Assembly (NCBI GenBank): GCA_964484125.1
Contig: CAZAEK010000005.1
Location: 97,683 to 161,682 of the forward strand
DNA: 64,000 bases
Direction of reading: 5' to 3'
From: DSSM01 sp964484125
GTDB taxonomy: Bacteria; Bacteroidota; Ignavibacteria; Tepidaquicellales; Tepidaquicellaceae
The notes under the pieces are model-generated. The model saw only the letters and a list, made by a program, of their open reading frames with translations. It searched no databases and was not told the DNA's origin. Each line of letters begins with the position of its first letter. Within the stretch, counting starts at the first letter, position 1. Made by a program: the position numbers and the translations under genes. Positions 53,848 through 63,978 of this stretch are shown one piece after another.

Positions 53848-55086
53848 ATGTCTCATGACATACTAAATGTAGTTTATAAGATTTTTATAATTGTTCAGGT
53901 ATTTATTGGTTTTTTCCTGATTTTACCTTTTCTGGAAAATATTATTTCAATCTTTATTATCAGAAAACTCCCGGGAAGAAACGCTGACAGCGAAACAGAT
54001 TTTGCATGTGTAATAACGGGGTACAGGGAGACTGGAATTATAGTCCCGCTTATTGATTCATTGTTAAAGCAGAAATATTCGAATTTTTTGATTTATGTAA
54101 TTGCTGATAATTGTTCAGATGAAGAAATTGCAAAAATAAATATAACTCACGAACGGCTCAGGGTATTGATACCGGAACCTGCTTTAAACTCAAAGGTTAA
54201 GGCAATTAAATATGCAATAAAGAGTTTTGAAAGAAATCATAAATTTACAATTATCTTTGACCCTGATAATCTCGCTCATCCGGAATTTTTATCTGTAATA
54301 AATTCTTATGTACATAAGGGATATAAAGCTATACAGGGAAGAAGAACAGCGAAGAATCTTGATACTGTTCATTCCTGCCTCGATGCATTAGGGGAAATAT
54401 ATTACAATAAGATTGTCAGGGAAAACCTTTATCTGCTTGGCTCTTCGGCGGTTATTGCCGGTTCAGGAATGGCTATTGAAACAGACTTATATTCGGAAAT
54501 ATTAAATTCCGGCGGATTATCTGATGACAATAAAGTAATAGTAGCTGAAGATAAAATTTTACAGTATGAAATTGTAAACAAGGGTTATGTTATTGCATTT
54601 GCAGGCAATGCAATTGTATTTGATGAAAAAGTTTCAACGTGTGCTCAGGTAGAGAGGCAAAAAACGAGATGGCTTAACTCTTATTTCAAATATCTGAAAC
54701 TTGGATATACACTTATTTTCAAAGGACTGATCAGATTCGATTTTAATCAGTTTCTTTTCGGTTTAAATGTTGCAATACCGCCATTGATAGTTGTAAATGG
54801 ATTGTCGTTTTTATTTTTCCTTACAGCTTTTGCATATAATATGAATATTGCAATTATCTGGTTTATACTTATATTTTTATTCGGTATTAATCTATTAATA
54901 ATAATGATACAGGTGAAAGCAGAAAAGGAAATCTGGAAGTCATTATTTGGATTGCCGGTTTTTATTATGAATCAGGTTTTTGCAATACTTAAACTAAAAA
55001 AATCAAACAAAGATTTTCTTGTAACTGAAAAAACACAATATATTTATATAGAAGAAGTATTAAAAAAATTTCCAAAATGGAATTAA
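53848..55086 (+). CDS. Membrane glycosyltransferase family 2
   Basis: 412 residues. Helix at about 8-32; GT2 core with ITGYRETGIIVPLIDSL, IADNCSD, metal motif IIFDPDNLAHPEF, AEDKIL and the product-end motif QKTRW; then about three helices from residue 300. Matches processive, membrane-embedded GT2 enzymes in the hyaluronan/cellulose-synthase style. It adds a sugar to, or extends, the polymer. Overlaps the next gene by 10 nt. Confidence 0.88.
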   Translation: MSHDILNVVYKIFIIVQVFIGFFLILPFLENIISIFIIRKLPGRNADSETDFACVITGYRETGIIVPLIDSLLKQKYSNFLIYVIADNCSDEEIAKINITHERLRVLIPEPALNSKVKAIKYAIKSFERNHKFTIIFDPDNLAHPEFLSVINSYVHKGYKAIQGRRTAKNLDTVHSCLDALGEIYYNKIVRENLYLLGSSAVIAGSGMAIETDLYSEILNSGGLSDDNKVIVAEDKILQYEIVNKGYVIAFAGNAIVFDEKVSTCAQVERQKTRWLNSYFKYLKLGYTLIFKGLIRFDFNQFLFGLNVAIPPLIVVNGLSFLFFLTAFAYNMNIAIIWFILIFLFGINLLIIMIQVKAEKEIWKSLFGLPVFIMNQVFAILKLKKSNKDFLVTEKTQYIYIEEVLKKFPKWN

Positions 55087-56312
55087 AACGAAGCGAAATA
55101 GATTTTATAATATTTGCATTGCCGAGATGGGATGCAATTTATTCTTCAGGAACGTATTCAACTGCAAAGGAAATTGCCAGAAATAACAGGGTTTTTTATA
55201 TTGATCACCCTTTTACATACAAGGATTATAAAACAGGGAAAAACACTAAAGATATAATTATAAGGGAAGAAGCACTTAAAAAAGGAAGAAATATTTTCAG
55301 AAAGGTTGAAGGTGTGCCCGAACTTTTTACTGCAGTAACGCCTCCACTTATGTATCCTATTAATTTTCTTCCTGAAGGAATTATATACAATTTTATGTAT
55401 AAATTAAACGACAGAAAATTATATAAAACCATACAGAGAATATTAATAGAATATAATGTCAATAACTTCATATTTATTAATTCCTATGATCCGTTTTATT
55501 GTAACACTTTCCCTGATACTTTTAAACCAATACTGAATATTTACAAGACATCCGATGACATTTCTCAGGCAGAATATACGGCAAGGCACGGAGTCCGGCT
55601 GGAAAACGAGCAGGCAAAAAAAGCAGATTTAGTGTTGGCAACTTCAAGGGAGCTGACGAAAAAAATGCTGGCACAAAATCCTAATTCTGTATTCTTTCCG
55701 AATGCAGCTAATGTTGAATTATTCTCTACTGCACTTTTCGAAGACCTTCCAAAACCAAAAGAACTTGAAGGAATAAAAACCAAAATAATCGGATATTCAG
55801 GTGCATTGAGTACGCGGCTCGATTATGAATTATTCAAAAAAATTGCAGAATATCATAAAGATAAAACTCTTGTTTTAATCGGTTCAAAAGATAATCCGCA
55901 TTACAGAAAAGTCGGACTGGAAGAAATGGATAATGTAGTTTTCTGCGGTTCAATGAAGCTTGAAAAATTACCATCTTATCTGAAATATTTTGATTGTGCA
56001 ATAATACCTTTTGAAAAAACCCTATTGACCAAAAGTATATATCCATTGAAACTTAATGAATACCTTGCCGCCGGCTGTCCGGTTGTGGTTACAGACTTTG
56101 CACCTTTGCCTGAATTTGAAAGTGTAATATCAATAGCAAAAGATGATGATGAATTCTTAAGACTGATTGATGAAGAAATAAATTCAGATAGTAAAGAAAA
56201 AAAACTCGAAAGGAATAAACTTGCTTCGGAGAATTCATGGTCAGCAAGAGTTGAGCAATTATGGGTAATCATTACTGAAAATTTAAAAAATAAGGAAATA
56301 TATGTCACTTAA
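55077..56312 (+). CDS. Glycosyltransferase, GT4/GT1-like
   Basis: 411 residues, GT-B fold. C-terminal donor domain: IIGYSGALSTRLDYEL, LIGSKDNPHYRK, LPSYLKYFDCAIIPFE and PLKLNEYLAAGCPVVVTDFAPLPEF (the EYLAAGCPVV region is a donor-site signature). No membrane helix. Cytosolic glycosyl transfer onto the lipid-linked repeat unit is likely. The last 11 nt overlap a small membrane-protein gene. Confidence 0.85.
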   Translation: MELKRSEIDFIIFALPRWDAIYSSGTYSTAKEIARNNRVFYIDHPFTYKDYKTGKNTKDIIIREEALKKGRNIFRKVEGVPELFTAVTPPLMYPINFLPEGIIYNFMYKLNDRKLYKTIQRILIEYNVNNFIFINSYDPFYCNTFPDTFKPILNIYKTSDDISQAEYTARHGVRLENEQAKKADLVLATSRELTKKMLAQNPNSVFFPNAANVELFSTALFEDLPKPKELEGIKTKIIGYSGALSTRLDYELFKKIAEYHKDKTLVLIGSKDNPHYRKVGLEEMDNVVFCGSMKLEKLPSYLKYFDCAIIPFEKTLLTKSIYPLKLNEYLAAGCPVVVTDFAPLPEFESVISIAKDDDEFLRLIDEEINSDSKEKKLERNKLASENSWSARVEQLWVIITENLKNKEIYVT

Positions 56313-56442
56313 AAATCCGCAGCAAAAGGCGGAAGATAAATATGAAAAATTAACCGGCAAGGATGCATTGATAGAAAAAATTGTAATTGCATTCTTTGCC
56401 CTTGCATTAACCGGATTTTTCCTAAAATTATTATTCCTATGA
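56302..56442 (+). CDS. 46-residue single-helix membrane protein
   Basis: A short frame from ATG 56302 to TGA 56440-56442. The N-terminal half is charged and soluble (MSLKNPQQKAEDKYEKLTG), the C-terminal half is one hydrophobic helix (IEKIVIAFFALALTGFFLKL). It overlaps the upstream glycosyltransferase by 11 nt and the next by 4 nt (ATGA), so it fills the only spare space between two coupled genes. The length, hydrophobicity and double overlap argue for a real gene. Function unknown; perhaps a membrane anchor or helper of a neighbouring transferase. Confidence 0.65.
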   Translation: MSLKNPQQKAEDKYEKLTGKDALIEKIVIAFFALALTGFFLKLLFL

Positions 56443-57395
56443 TTGATGTATCAATAATTATCGTGAGCTGGAATACAAAAGACCTTCTAAGGAAATGTAT
56501 CCAGTCAATCTACAATGAAACAAAGAAATATATGTTTGAAATCATTGTGGTTGACAATGATTCTCCGGATAAATCTGCCGATATGGTAGCAGAAGAATTT
56601 CCGGAGGTTATACTTATTGCAAATAAAGACAACAAAGGATTTGCCGCAGGTAACAATCAGGCAATGCGGATTGCAAAAGGTGAGCATCTGTTATTATTAA
56701 ATCCTGATACAGTAGTTATAGAAAATGCAATTGATAAAATGACTGACTTTGTAAAAACAACTGAATATCAGGTTGTAACATGCAAACTTCTCAATGGAGA
56801 TATGACTCTGCAGAAATCGGTCAATTCGTTTTTCAGTCTGCTTGGCTCATTTGTCGAAAACAGGTATATAGGAGAGAAACTTGCAAAGCTTGATACAAAA
56901 GGGAAAAGATTTATGAGCTTCTGGGACCACAGCGAAAACAGGGAATACGACTGGGCATACGGTGCAGTAATATTTATTACAAGAGAGGTTTTTGAAAAAG
57001 TTGGTTATCTCGATGAGAGGTTTTATATCTATGCTGAAGAAATGGATTATTATATGCGCATAAGAAAAGCAGGATATAAGGCAATGTTCCTGTCAGATGT
57101 AAGGATTATACATTACGGGAAATCGAGTTCAAGGCAAAGACGCGGAGCAATGTTTATACAGAATTATCTTAGTTTTTATATCTATCTTAAAAAGCATTAC
57201 AGCTTATTTACGTACTACGCTTACAGAATGCGAACATTCATTTATATGAAAATATGGCTGTTGTATTATGGTATCAGATTTTTAGTTAAAAAGATATTGT
57301 TCAGAGATTGTACTGAAGAAAAGGAACAGTTGAAAGTTTACTGGCAGACATTCAAATGGAATTTATCATCAAAAAGTTTTGTAAGACTTGGATGA
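56439..57395 (+). CDS. Glycosyltransferase family 2, rhamnosyltransferase-like
   Basis: 318 residues. N-terminal IIIVSWNTKDLLRKCIQSI, VVDNDSPDKSADMV, NKGFAAGNNQAM and the DxD-like LLLNPDTVV are those of the WbbL/rhamnosyl-type GT2 family; VGYLDERFYIYAEEMDYYMRI and the C-terminal basic region follow. Cytosolic, membrane-associated. The presence of rmlA and rmlC supports rhamnose as donor, which is inference. Coupled to the small gene upstream (ATGA). Confidence 0.88.
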   Translation: MIDVSIIIVSWNTKDLLRKCIQSIYNETKKYMFEIIVVDNDSPDKSADMVAEEFPEVILIANKDNKGFAAGNNQAMRIAKGEHLLLLNPDTVVIENAIDKMTDFVKTTEYQVVTCKLLNGDMTLQKSVNSFFSLLGSFVENRYIGEKLAKLDTKGKRFMSFWDHSENREYDWAYGAVIFITREVFEKVGYLDERFYIYAEEMDYYMRIRKAGYKAMFLSDVRIIHYGKSSSRQRRGAMFIQNYLSFYIYLKKHYSLFTYYAYRMRTFIYMKIWLLYYGIRFLVKKILFRDCTEEKEQLKVYWQTFKWNLSSKSFVRLG

Positions 57396-58917
57396 TTTTA
57401 CATTAGATATTGGCAAGGAAAAAAGGATTGAGATTGAAAACAAATCCTTAGGTGATAAAATTTATGATTTTTTTGTAATAACAAAACTTAAATCACCTGT
57501 GGGGTTTTTACTGATGATTTTATTCTCGTCTGCATGCGTGCTTATGATGAGCAGAATGGGTTATCAGTTCGGATTTGTATTACTTGCAGGCATTATAGGA
57601 GGTCCGATGGTTATTGCAAGTATGTTCAATCTCAAGTTTGGAGTTACGATGATGCTCATACTTGCTTTTTTCCTTTTAGGTATGAAAAGATTTATTTATC
57701 AGATGGCACATGCTGATATACCTCTCGGACTTGCAATGGATATTATAGTAGTAGTTATGGTATTTGGACTTTTTGTGAGACAATATAAGGAAAGAGACTG
57801 GAGCTTTGCAAAAAATCAGATTACTTTATTTGTAATATTATGGATAGGATATAACCTGCTACAGGCAGGAAATCCTTCTGCAGAATCTAAAGCGGCATGG
57901 GCTTACACGGTAAGAGGATTTGCCGGAATTATGGTAATGTATTTTATATTTGCTTATACTCTAGATAATATAAAAATAGTTGAAAGGTTAATTTTCATCT
58001 GGGTATTTCTGGCTTTTCTGGGTGCTGTTTGGGGCTTTGTGCAAGAATATAACGGATATGCCGGTTGGGAAATGCAGGATATAATAGATAATGAAAAACT
58101 GCATTTATATTTCATCGCAGGTCATTGGAGAAAGTTTTCATTCTTTTCTGACCCGATGATATTTGGAATTATAATGTCATATACTGCAATATTGTGTATG
58201 GCTCTTGCTACAGGACCTTTTAAAAAGTGGGTGAAGTTTTTACTTGTATTCTGCGGTTTATTTATGTTTGACGCAATGCTGTTTTCCGGTACAAGAGCCG
58301 CTTATGTATTGCCAATTGCGGCATTTGTATTATATACTCTGATTAAATTAAATAAAAAAATAATTATAGCATTATGTATAGGTGCTGTGTTATTCATGGT
58401 TGTACTGAATATGCCTTCCAGCAATCCAAGTATAAGAAGATTCCAGACGGCGTTTAAGCCCGGAGAAGATGCATCATATCAGGTTCGTGAACAAAACCAG
58501 GCGTACATAAGACCTTTTATACATAGCCATCCACTCGGCGGCGGACTAGGAAGCACAGGTATATGGGGGCAAAGGTTTACTCCAAATTCAATGCTTGCTA
58601 AATTTCCTCCTGATAGCGGTTTTGTGAGAATAGCAGTTGAGGCAGGGTGGATAGGTCTTATTATTTATATGGGACTTTTATTTGTAACACTACGCACTGG
58701 TATCAAGACTTACCTAAGGTTAAAAAATCAGAAACTGAAAACCTATTTACTTGGTATGTTATTAACATTATTTGCACTTGTAGTTGCTAATTTTCCGCAG
58801 GAAGCTATCGGGCAGTATCCTACAAATCTCGTTTTTTTCATGATTCTTGCAATAATAACCAATGCAAGAAAAATTGACAAAAAACTTTCATTAAAAGAAG
58901 GAGAAGAAAAATGTTAG
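57388..58917 (+). CDS. O-antigen ligase/polymerase (Wzy/WaaL family)
   Basis: 509 residues from TTG 57388, overlapping the upstream gene by 8 nt; no ATG or GTG lies nearby in frame. About twelve helices. The Wzy_C signature is FSGTRAAYVLPIAAFVLYTL followed by a loop with HSHPLGGGLGSTG. Acts in the inner membrane, joining repeat units on the lipid carrier or transferring the polymer. Whether it polymerises or ligates cannot be told from sequence. Confidence 0.85.
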   Translation: MDDFTLDIGKEKRIEIENKSLGDKIYDFFVITKLKSPVGFLLMILFSSACVLMMSRMGYQFGFVLLAGIIGGPMVIASMFNLKFGVTMMLILAFFLLGMKRFIYQMAHADIPLGLAMDIIVVVMVFGLFVRQYKERDWSFAKNQITLFVILWIGYNLLQAGNPSAESKAAWAYTVRGFAGIMVMYFIFAYTLDNIKIVERLIFIWVFLAFLGAVWGFVQEYNGYAGWEMQDIIDNEKLHLYFIAGHWRKFSFFSDPMIFGIIMSYTAILCMALATGPFKKWVKFLLVFCGLFMFDAMLFSGTRAAYVLPIAAFVLYTLIKLNKKIIIALCIGAVLFMVVLNMPSSNPSIRRFQTAFKPGEDASYQVREQNQAYIRPFIHSHPLGGGLGSTGIWGQRFTPNSMLAKFPPDSGFVRIAVEAGWIGLIIYMGLLFVTLRTGIKTYLRLKNQKLKTYLLGMLLTLFALVVANFPQEAIGQYPTNLVFFMILAIITNARKIDKKLSLKEGEEKC

Positions 58918-59759
58918 TGTTCAAAGTACCTCAATGGGTTAAAAAACATTTAGTAAATTACAAAAACTCTTCTGAAATCCCCGATGAATTTTGTAATGCT
59001 ATAAAAGAAAAGTTTGTAAAATTTCACAGTGAGAATCCTCTTGTATCAATCATGATACCCGCATGGAACGAAGAAGGAAATATAGCACGGACGTTATCTT
59101 CGCTTGCAGATCTTGAATCACCTCATCCGGTAGAAATAATAGTAATGGATAATAATTCAACTGACTCTACGAACGAAATTCTTCAACGCTGCGGAGTAAA
59201 AACATTATTTGTAAAAAAGCAGGGAGTGGAATTTGCACGACAGGAAGGTCTGGAAATGGCAAAAGGAAAGATACATTTGTGTGCTGATGCTGACTCTATT
59301 TATTCTCCGGGTTGGGTAAATGAATATGTGAAAGTATTGAGTGATGAGAGAAATAGTTGTGCATACGGAACACTTGCTTTTATACCCCCCGAGGGAGACT
59401 GGCGGATTTTCTTTGCTTTGTTTGAAACGTTAAAAAAACCTATGATGTATATGAGGCAGAAAAACAGAGTTCATCTGAATGTACTGGGAATGAACTTTGG
59501 TTTCAGAACTGAAGACGGAAAAAAAGTCGGAGGATTTGATTCAGGTGCGAAGAGGGGAGAAGATGGCTGGATGGCAATTAAACTAAGGGAATACGGAAAT
59601 GTAGTAATGCTTAAAAGCAGGGATTCCGTAAACTGGACTTCCGCAAGAAGACTGCTTGACGACGGTTCATTTTCGAAGGCATTATGGAGAAGAATGAAAA
59701 AAGAATTTAAAAGAATTCCGGGATATCTTTCTAAAAATAAGCAGGAAGTTAAAAGGTAA
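58911..59759 (+). CDS. Glycosyltransferase family 2
   Basis: 282 residues. SIMIPAWNEEGNIARTLSSL, VMDNNSTDST, and LCADADSIYSPGW (DxD) are GT2-A motifs; VGGFDSGAKRGEDGW provides the catalytic-base region. No helix. Probably transfers a sugar to the lipid-linked unit. Overlaps the wzy-like gene by 7 nt and is the last + strand gene before the flippase. Confidence 0.87.
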   Translation: MLVFKVPQWVKKHLVNYKNSSEIPDEFCNAIKEKFVKFHSENPLVSIMIPAWNEEGNIARTLSSLADLESPHPVEIIVMDNNSTDSTNEILQRCGVKTLFVKKQGVEFARQEGLEMAKGKIHLCADADSIYSPGWVNEYVKVLSDERNSCAYGTLAFIPPEGDWRIFFALFETLKKPMMYMRQKNRVHLNVLGMNFGFRTEDGKKVGGFDSGAKRGEDGWMAIKLREYGNVVMLKSRDSVNWTSARRLLDDGSFSKALWRRMKKEFKRIPGYLSKNKQEVKR

Positions 59760-59760
59760 A

Positions 59761-61110
59761 TTATTTCCTTCGCTTATTAATGATATCCAGTCCGTGCTGA
59801 AATCCTTCCTTGTAAAATCTTACTGCATAGATAAAAGAGTGCCAGGGCTTTATTTGTAAGTCTTTAATTAATATTACATGGGTAATTGTGATTGCAAAAA
59901 GCATTGCGACTAAAGAGCCATAAGCAGCACCTATTAGACCAAAAAAATGTATAAATATAAAATTTGAAATTACGTTAATTATAAGACTTATAACAACAGT
60001 AATAAAATTAACTCTCGGCTTACCCATAGCATCAAGAAAAACCCCTGACTGTCTGTTATAAGGTCTTAATATACTCAGCAAAATTATAATCTGTAAAATC
60101 GGAATAGAATCTGCATATTGATTTCCTGCAATTATAGTGATAACAAATTTTGGAAATATCAGACAGAATAAAGTCATTGGAATTATAAAAGCCAGCATTA
60201 ATCCAACCGACCTTTCATAAAGATATCTGACAGCGGCAATGCCTTCAGTCTTAATACGTTCAGCCGTCTTTGGAAAAACAATCGTTGAGATTGAAGAAAG
60301 CGGAACTTCTACAAAATTATTTATTCTGCTTGCCGCATTATAAGTTGCGACAGAAGGTGTGCCGAGAAGTGCACCTATCATAATCTGGTCAACATTACCG
60401 TACAGCATAGAATTTAGATTTGTACCAAAAACATATTTCCCGAAATGAAAAAGTTTTTTAACCCATTCATAATCGAGTTTCTCCGACATTATAAAAACTT
60501 TTCTTACCTGAAAAAATCCTGTAACAGTGCTTATTGTAGTAGCGATAATCTGATACAGCAAGAGCTGATATAAGGTAACTGAAGTACCTGTTATAAAATG
60601 AAAAAGAACTGCGGTAAAAAATAAAGATAGTCTCACAAAATTAGCAAAGAAGATTCCCCTGAAATTTAATTTCACCTGCATAAGCACAAGGAACTGAAGA
60701 TATGGCATAAATACCATTGCACCTATGCAATACATATAAATCAGATATTGAAGCTTTGGAGCAGACCAAAATTCGCTCAAAAGGTGTGCGATGGCAGCAA
60801 GAATTATTACCGTAATAAGTGTAACAGCAAAGTTCAGAAAAAAGGAAGCTTTAAGAATTTTTGCCTGGGTTTCTTCGTCACTTCCGGAAGCAAATTTAAT
60901 CTGTGCATTCTGAACGAATCCAAGGCGGGCTACTTCAGAAAGAGCAAGAACAGAAAGCAACAGAACCCAAACCCCGAAGTCTTCTTTCCCGAGTATTCTG
61001 ATAATCATCCAGAAACTGCCAAATCCAAAAATCAATTCAGATACCCTTTGCAGTAAGGTATATATACCTGATTTCATCCAGTAAGAATCTTTTGCAAACT
61101 TACTTTCCAT
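59761..61110 (-). CDS. Polysaccharide flippase (Wzx/MOP superfamily)
   Basis: 449 residues, about 12-14 helices. Segments WMKSGIYTLLQRVSELIFGFGSFWMI, ILGKEDFGVWVLL, and VDQIMIGALLGTPSVATYNAASRI are typical of Wzx and related oligosaccharide flippases. It moves the lipid-linked repeat unit across the inner membrane. It is the only reverse-strand gene of the locus and lies 1 nt from the stop of the GT2 gene. Confidence 0.9.
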   Translation of the reverse strand: MESKFAKDSYWMKSGIYTLLQRVSELIFGFGSFWMIIRILGKEDFGVWVLLLSVLALSEVARLGFVQNAQIKFASGSDEETQAKILKASFFLNFAVTLITVIILAAIAHLLSEFWSAPKLQYLIYMYCIGAMVFMPYLQFLVLMQVKLNFRGIFFANFVRLSLFFTAVLFHFITGTSVTLYQLLLYQIIATTISTVTGFFQVRKVFIMSEKLDYEWVKKLFHFGKYVFGTNLNSMLYGNVDQIMIGALLGTPSVATYNAASRINNFVEVPLSSISTIVFPKTAERIKTEGIAAVRYLYERSVGLMLAFIIPMTLFCLIFPKFVITIIAGNQYADSIPILQIIILLSILRPYNRQSGVFLDAMGKPRVNFITVVISLIINVISNFIFIHFFGLIGAAYGSLVAMLFAITITHVILIKDLQIKPWHSFIYAVRFYKEGFQHGLDIINKRRK

Positions 61111-61210
61111 CGTTGTATGTTTAATTAATATAATGTAATAATAAATTTGATTAAAATTAATACCTTAAATATGCAGTTACTTTTATGAGCATCTTAGTTA
61201 AATTAATGTA

Positions 61211-62159
61211 TTGAAAAATGAAAAGATAAAAATATTATCTGTAATAAGGCAGGGAGAATTCGGAGGGGGAGAGACATATTTATTTAATCTTGCCGTGAAT
61301 TTAAACCCGGAATTATTTGAAACTGTTGTTCTAAGTTACTCGGACGGAAATCTGATGAATATGTTGAAGGATAATGGGATTAAAACCTATACAATAAATT
61401 CCCAATTGCCTTTTAATGTTTTGAAATACGGGGAAGTAAAACGGATAATAAAGGCAGAGAATCCGGACTTTGTTCATTTGCACGGAACGCGTGCGTGTTC
61501 AAATGCTTTGATACCGGCAAAACAGTTGAAAAAGAAAATTGTATATACTGTACACGGTTTTTCTTTCCATGAAGGCAGTTCATCATTGGCGAATTATCTC
61601 AAAAGGAAAATCGAGAGTTATTTTCTTGAAAATGCCGATATGACTGTCTGCGGCTCGGAATCGGATTATAATACAGCCAAAGATTTAAACGGGAAAGCAA
61701 AATGCAAAGTAATCAAAAACAGCATTAATGCAGAGCTCTTTTCTCCGATTCCCAAAAACTCAAAATTAAAAAAAGAACTTGGTTACGAAGAAAATGATTT
61801 TATAATCTGCTCTCTCGCCCGTTTAACATTTCAAAAAGACCCTGTTACACTTATCAAAGCATTTTCANNNNNNNNNNNNNNNNNNNNNNNNNNNNNNNNN
61901 NNNNNNNNNNNNNNNNNNNNNNNNNNNNNNNNNNNNNNNNNNNNNNNNNNNNNNNNNNNNNNNNNNNAAAAACAATGAAAACGGATTAACATTTACAAAG
62001 GGAAACAGCGAAGAACTTGCAAAATGTATCGGCGAAATTATAGAGAATCCCGTGAAAGCAAAAGCGATGGCAGTTAAAGCCAGGCAGACTGTTATAGAAT
62101 ATTATAACCTTCCAAATCTTGTTAAAGCTTACGAAGAATTATTTCCTTCTCTCATTTAA
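61211..62159 (+). CDS. Glycosyltransferase family 4, interrupted by a scaffold gap
   Basis: TTG start at 61211. The visible N-terminal part (about 219 residues) has RQGEFGGGETYLFNLAV, VHLHGTRACSNALIPA, VYTVHGFSFHEG, KVIKNSINAELFSP and ICSLARLTFQKDPVTLIKAF, all GT4. The C-terminal 62 residues resume after the gap (61971-62159: ENGLTFTKGNSEELAKCI ... PNLVKAYEELFPSLI). The two parts are in different frames only because the gap has placeholder size; about 85-100 residues, including the donor-site Glu motif, are missing. It is divergent from the flippase and ends the polysaccharide locus. Confidence 0.82.
61868..61967. other. Assembly gap (100 N) inside a glycosyltransferase gene
   Basis: Exactly 100 N. 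From the normal length of GT4 enzymes the real missing sequence is probably about 250-300 nt, so coordinates after this point may be shifted. Confidence 0.97.
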
Positions 62160-62229
62160 CTTTCAGCATTTCAATTGCATAGAAATAAGATATTATTTTT
62201 AGTAAAATTGTAGAAATAAATTTTATAGA

Positions 62230-63954
62230 ATGAAACATCTACCCTTACTTCTTATCTTTACACTCTACCTTACGGCAAATATATTTGCACAAGACCTTCC
62301 CAATTTTATGACTGCCGAAGAGCAGAAAATTTATAAAAATTATGTTCCTCCTATTGGTGCTGCTGATGATATAAATCCGCCTATATCCCCAGTAAGAACT
62401 ATGGCTGAATGGGAAGAGTTCCAGGGCGTATTAATAACATGGACGAGCTATACAGGAATTTTATCTCAGATGGTAAAATATATTCAACAGGAATGTTATG
62501 TCTATATTGTTTGCAGTGATTCAAATTCCGTGAAAAATACTTTGACAAGCTATGGAGTTCCACTGATAAATCTGAAATTTTTAATAACTTCGTATAACTC
62601 TGTGTGGTGCAGGGACTATGGTCAATGGTGTGTTTATACAAATGACGTTGATACGATGCGATTTATAGATTGGATTTATAACCGTCCGAGACCTTTAGAT
62701 GACCAGATACCTGTATTCCTTTCTAATTATATGAATGTTCCTATACACCAGACTACAACGTCACCGAATAATATTACGGCAACAGGTGGTAACTTTATGG
62801 TTGACGGCAATCATACCGGATTTTCATCAAAACTCATATTGAACGAAAATCCCGGAAAAACAGAAGCCCAGATTGATACGATTTATAGAAAATATATGGG
62901 CATCAGAAGATATATTAAAATGAACACATTGCCTTACGACGGTATTCACCATATTGATATGCATATGAAACTTCTTGATGAAGAAACTCTGATGGTAGGG
63001 CAATATCCACCGGGTGTCTCAGACGGACCTCAGATAGAGGCAAATCTGCAGTATGTTCTCAGCAATTTTCAAACCTGCTACGGCAGACCCTATAAAGTAG
63101 TAAGAATACCAATGCCACCGAGCACATCAGGGCAATATCCCCCATATTCAAATTATTATACTTATACAAATTCACTTATCGTAAATAAAACCGTTCTTGT
63201 TCCCATTTATAATTTTTCTCAAGATACCACTGCTTTAAGGATTTACAGAGAAGCAATGCCGGGTTACAAGGTAATTGGAATTGATTGCAATGCAAGCATT
63301 CCGGCAAGCGGAGCCATTCACTGCATATCAAAAGAAATTGGTGTAAACGAACCGATTTTCATTTCTCATCCTTCGATAAGGAATGCATATACTACAATGT
63401 CAAATTATGAAGTGAAAGCGTTAATAAAAACAAAGTCAGGTGTATCAAATCCTAAAGTTTTCTGGACAACGGATACTCTTACAGGATTCAGCGAGCTCGC
63501 AATGACTAATACCGGAAGCGATACATTCAGGGCTTATATTCCTTCCCAACCTTTGAATTCGAAAGTTTATTATTATATTCAGGCAAATTCCGTAAGCGGA
63601 AGAAGTATTAAAAAACCAATGACCGCTCCTTCGGGAAATTACAGATTTACTGTAACTAACCCTACGGGAATTACGGAAAGTGGAGAGCCAATTGCATTTG
63701 GACTTTCACAAAATTATCCGAATCCCTTTAATCCGATTACAATAATAAATTTCAGTATTGCAACGCAAGGGTATGTTTCGCTGAAAGTTTATGACATGCT
63801 TGGAAGGGAAGTTTCCGTTCTTGTAAACGAAAATAAACTCCCCGGAGAATATAAAGTATTTTTTAACGGAAGTGGATTATCATCCGGAATGTATTTCTAC
63901 ACACTCACTGCCGGCAGTTACACCGAAACCCGCAAAATGATGCTGATGAAGTAA
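62230..63954 (+). CDS. Secreted peptidylarginine/agmatine deiminase-like enzyme with T9SS sorting domain
   Basis: 574 residues. Signal peptide (1-20, ANIFAQ). Deiminase core (about 55-385) with all motif residues: SVWCRDYGQW (Arg128-Asp129), TGGNFMVDG (186-188), HHIDMHM (His241, Asp243) and the nucleophile in SGAIHC (Cys365). This is the PAD_porph/agmatine deiminase family; the T9SS-exported relative in Porphyromonas is the peptidylarginine deiminase PPAD. An Ig-like region (about 395-470) and a type A sorting tail (QNYPNPFNPITIINFSI, SSGMYFYTL) complete it. A secreted protein-citrullinating or arginine-releasing enzyme is inferred; substrate unproven. Confidence 0.88.
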   Translation: MKHLPLLLIFTLYLTANIFAQDLPNFMTAEEQKIYKNYVPPIGAADDINPPISPVRTMAEWEEFQGVLITWTSYTGILSQMVKYIQQECYVYIVCSDSNSVKNTLTSYGVPLINLKFLITSYNSVWCRDYGQWCVYTNDVDTMRFIDWIYNRPRPLDDQIPVFLSNYMNVPIHQTTTSPNNITATGGNFMVDGNHTGFSSKLILNENPGKTEAQIDTIYRKYMGIRRYIKMNTLPYDGIHHIDMHMKLLDEETLMVGQYPPGVSDGPQIEANLQYVLSNFQTCYGRPYKVVRIPMPPSTSGQYPPYSNYYTYTNSLIVNKTVLVPIYNFSQDTTALRIYREAMPGYKVIGIDCNASIPASGAIHCISKEIGVNEPIFISHPSIRNAYTTMSNYEVKALIKTKSGVSNPKVFWTTDTLTGFSELAMTNTGSDTFRAYIPSQPLNSKVYYYIQANSVSGRSIKKPMTAPSGNYRFTVTNPTGITESGEPIAFGLSQNYPNPFNPITIINFSIATQGYVSLKVYDMLGREVSVLVNENKLPGEYKVFFNGSGLSSGMYFYTLTAGSYTETRKMMLMK

Positions 63955-63978
63955 TATTGGATACTTTCTTCTTCCAGC

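Noticed and set aside
61211..62159. Frameshift in the terminal glycosyltransferase
   Set aside because: The change of frame occurs across a 100-N placeholder gap, so true frame relations are unknown.
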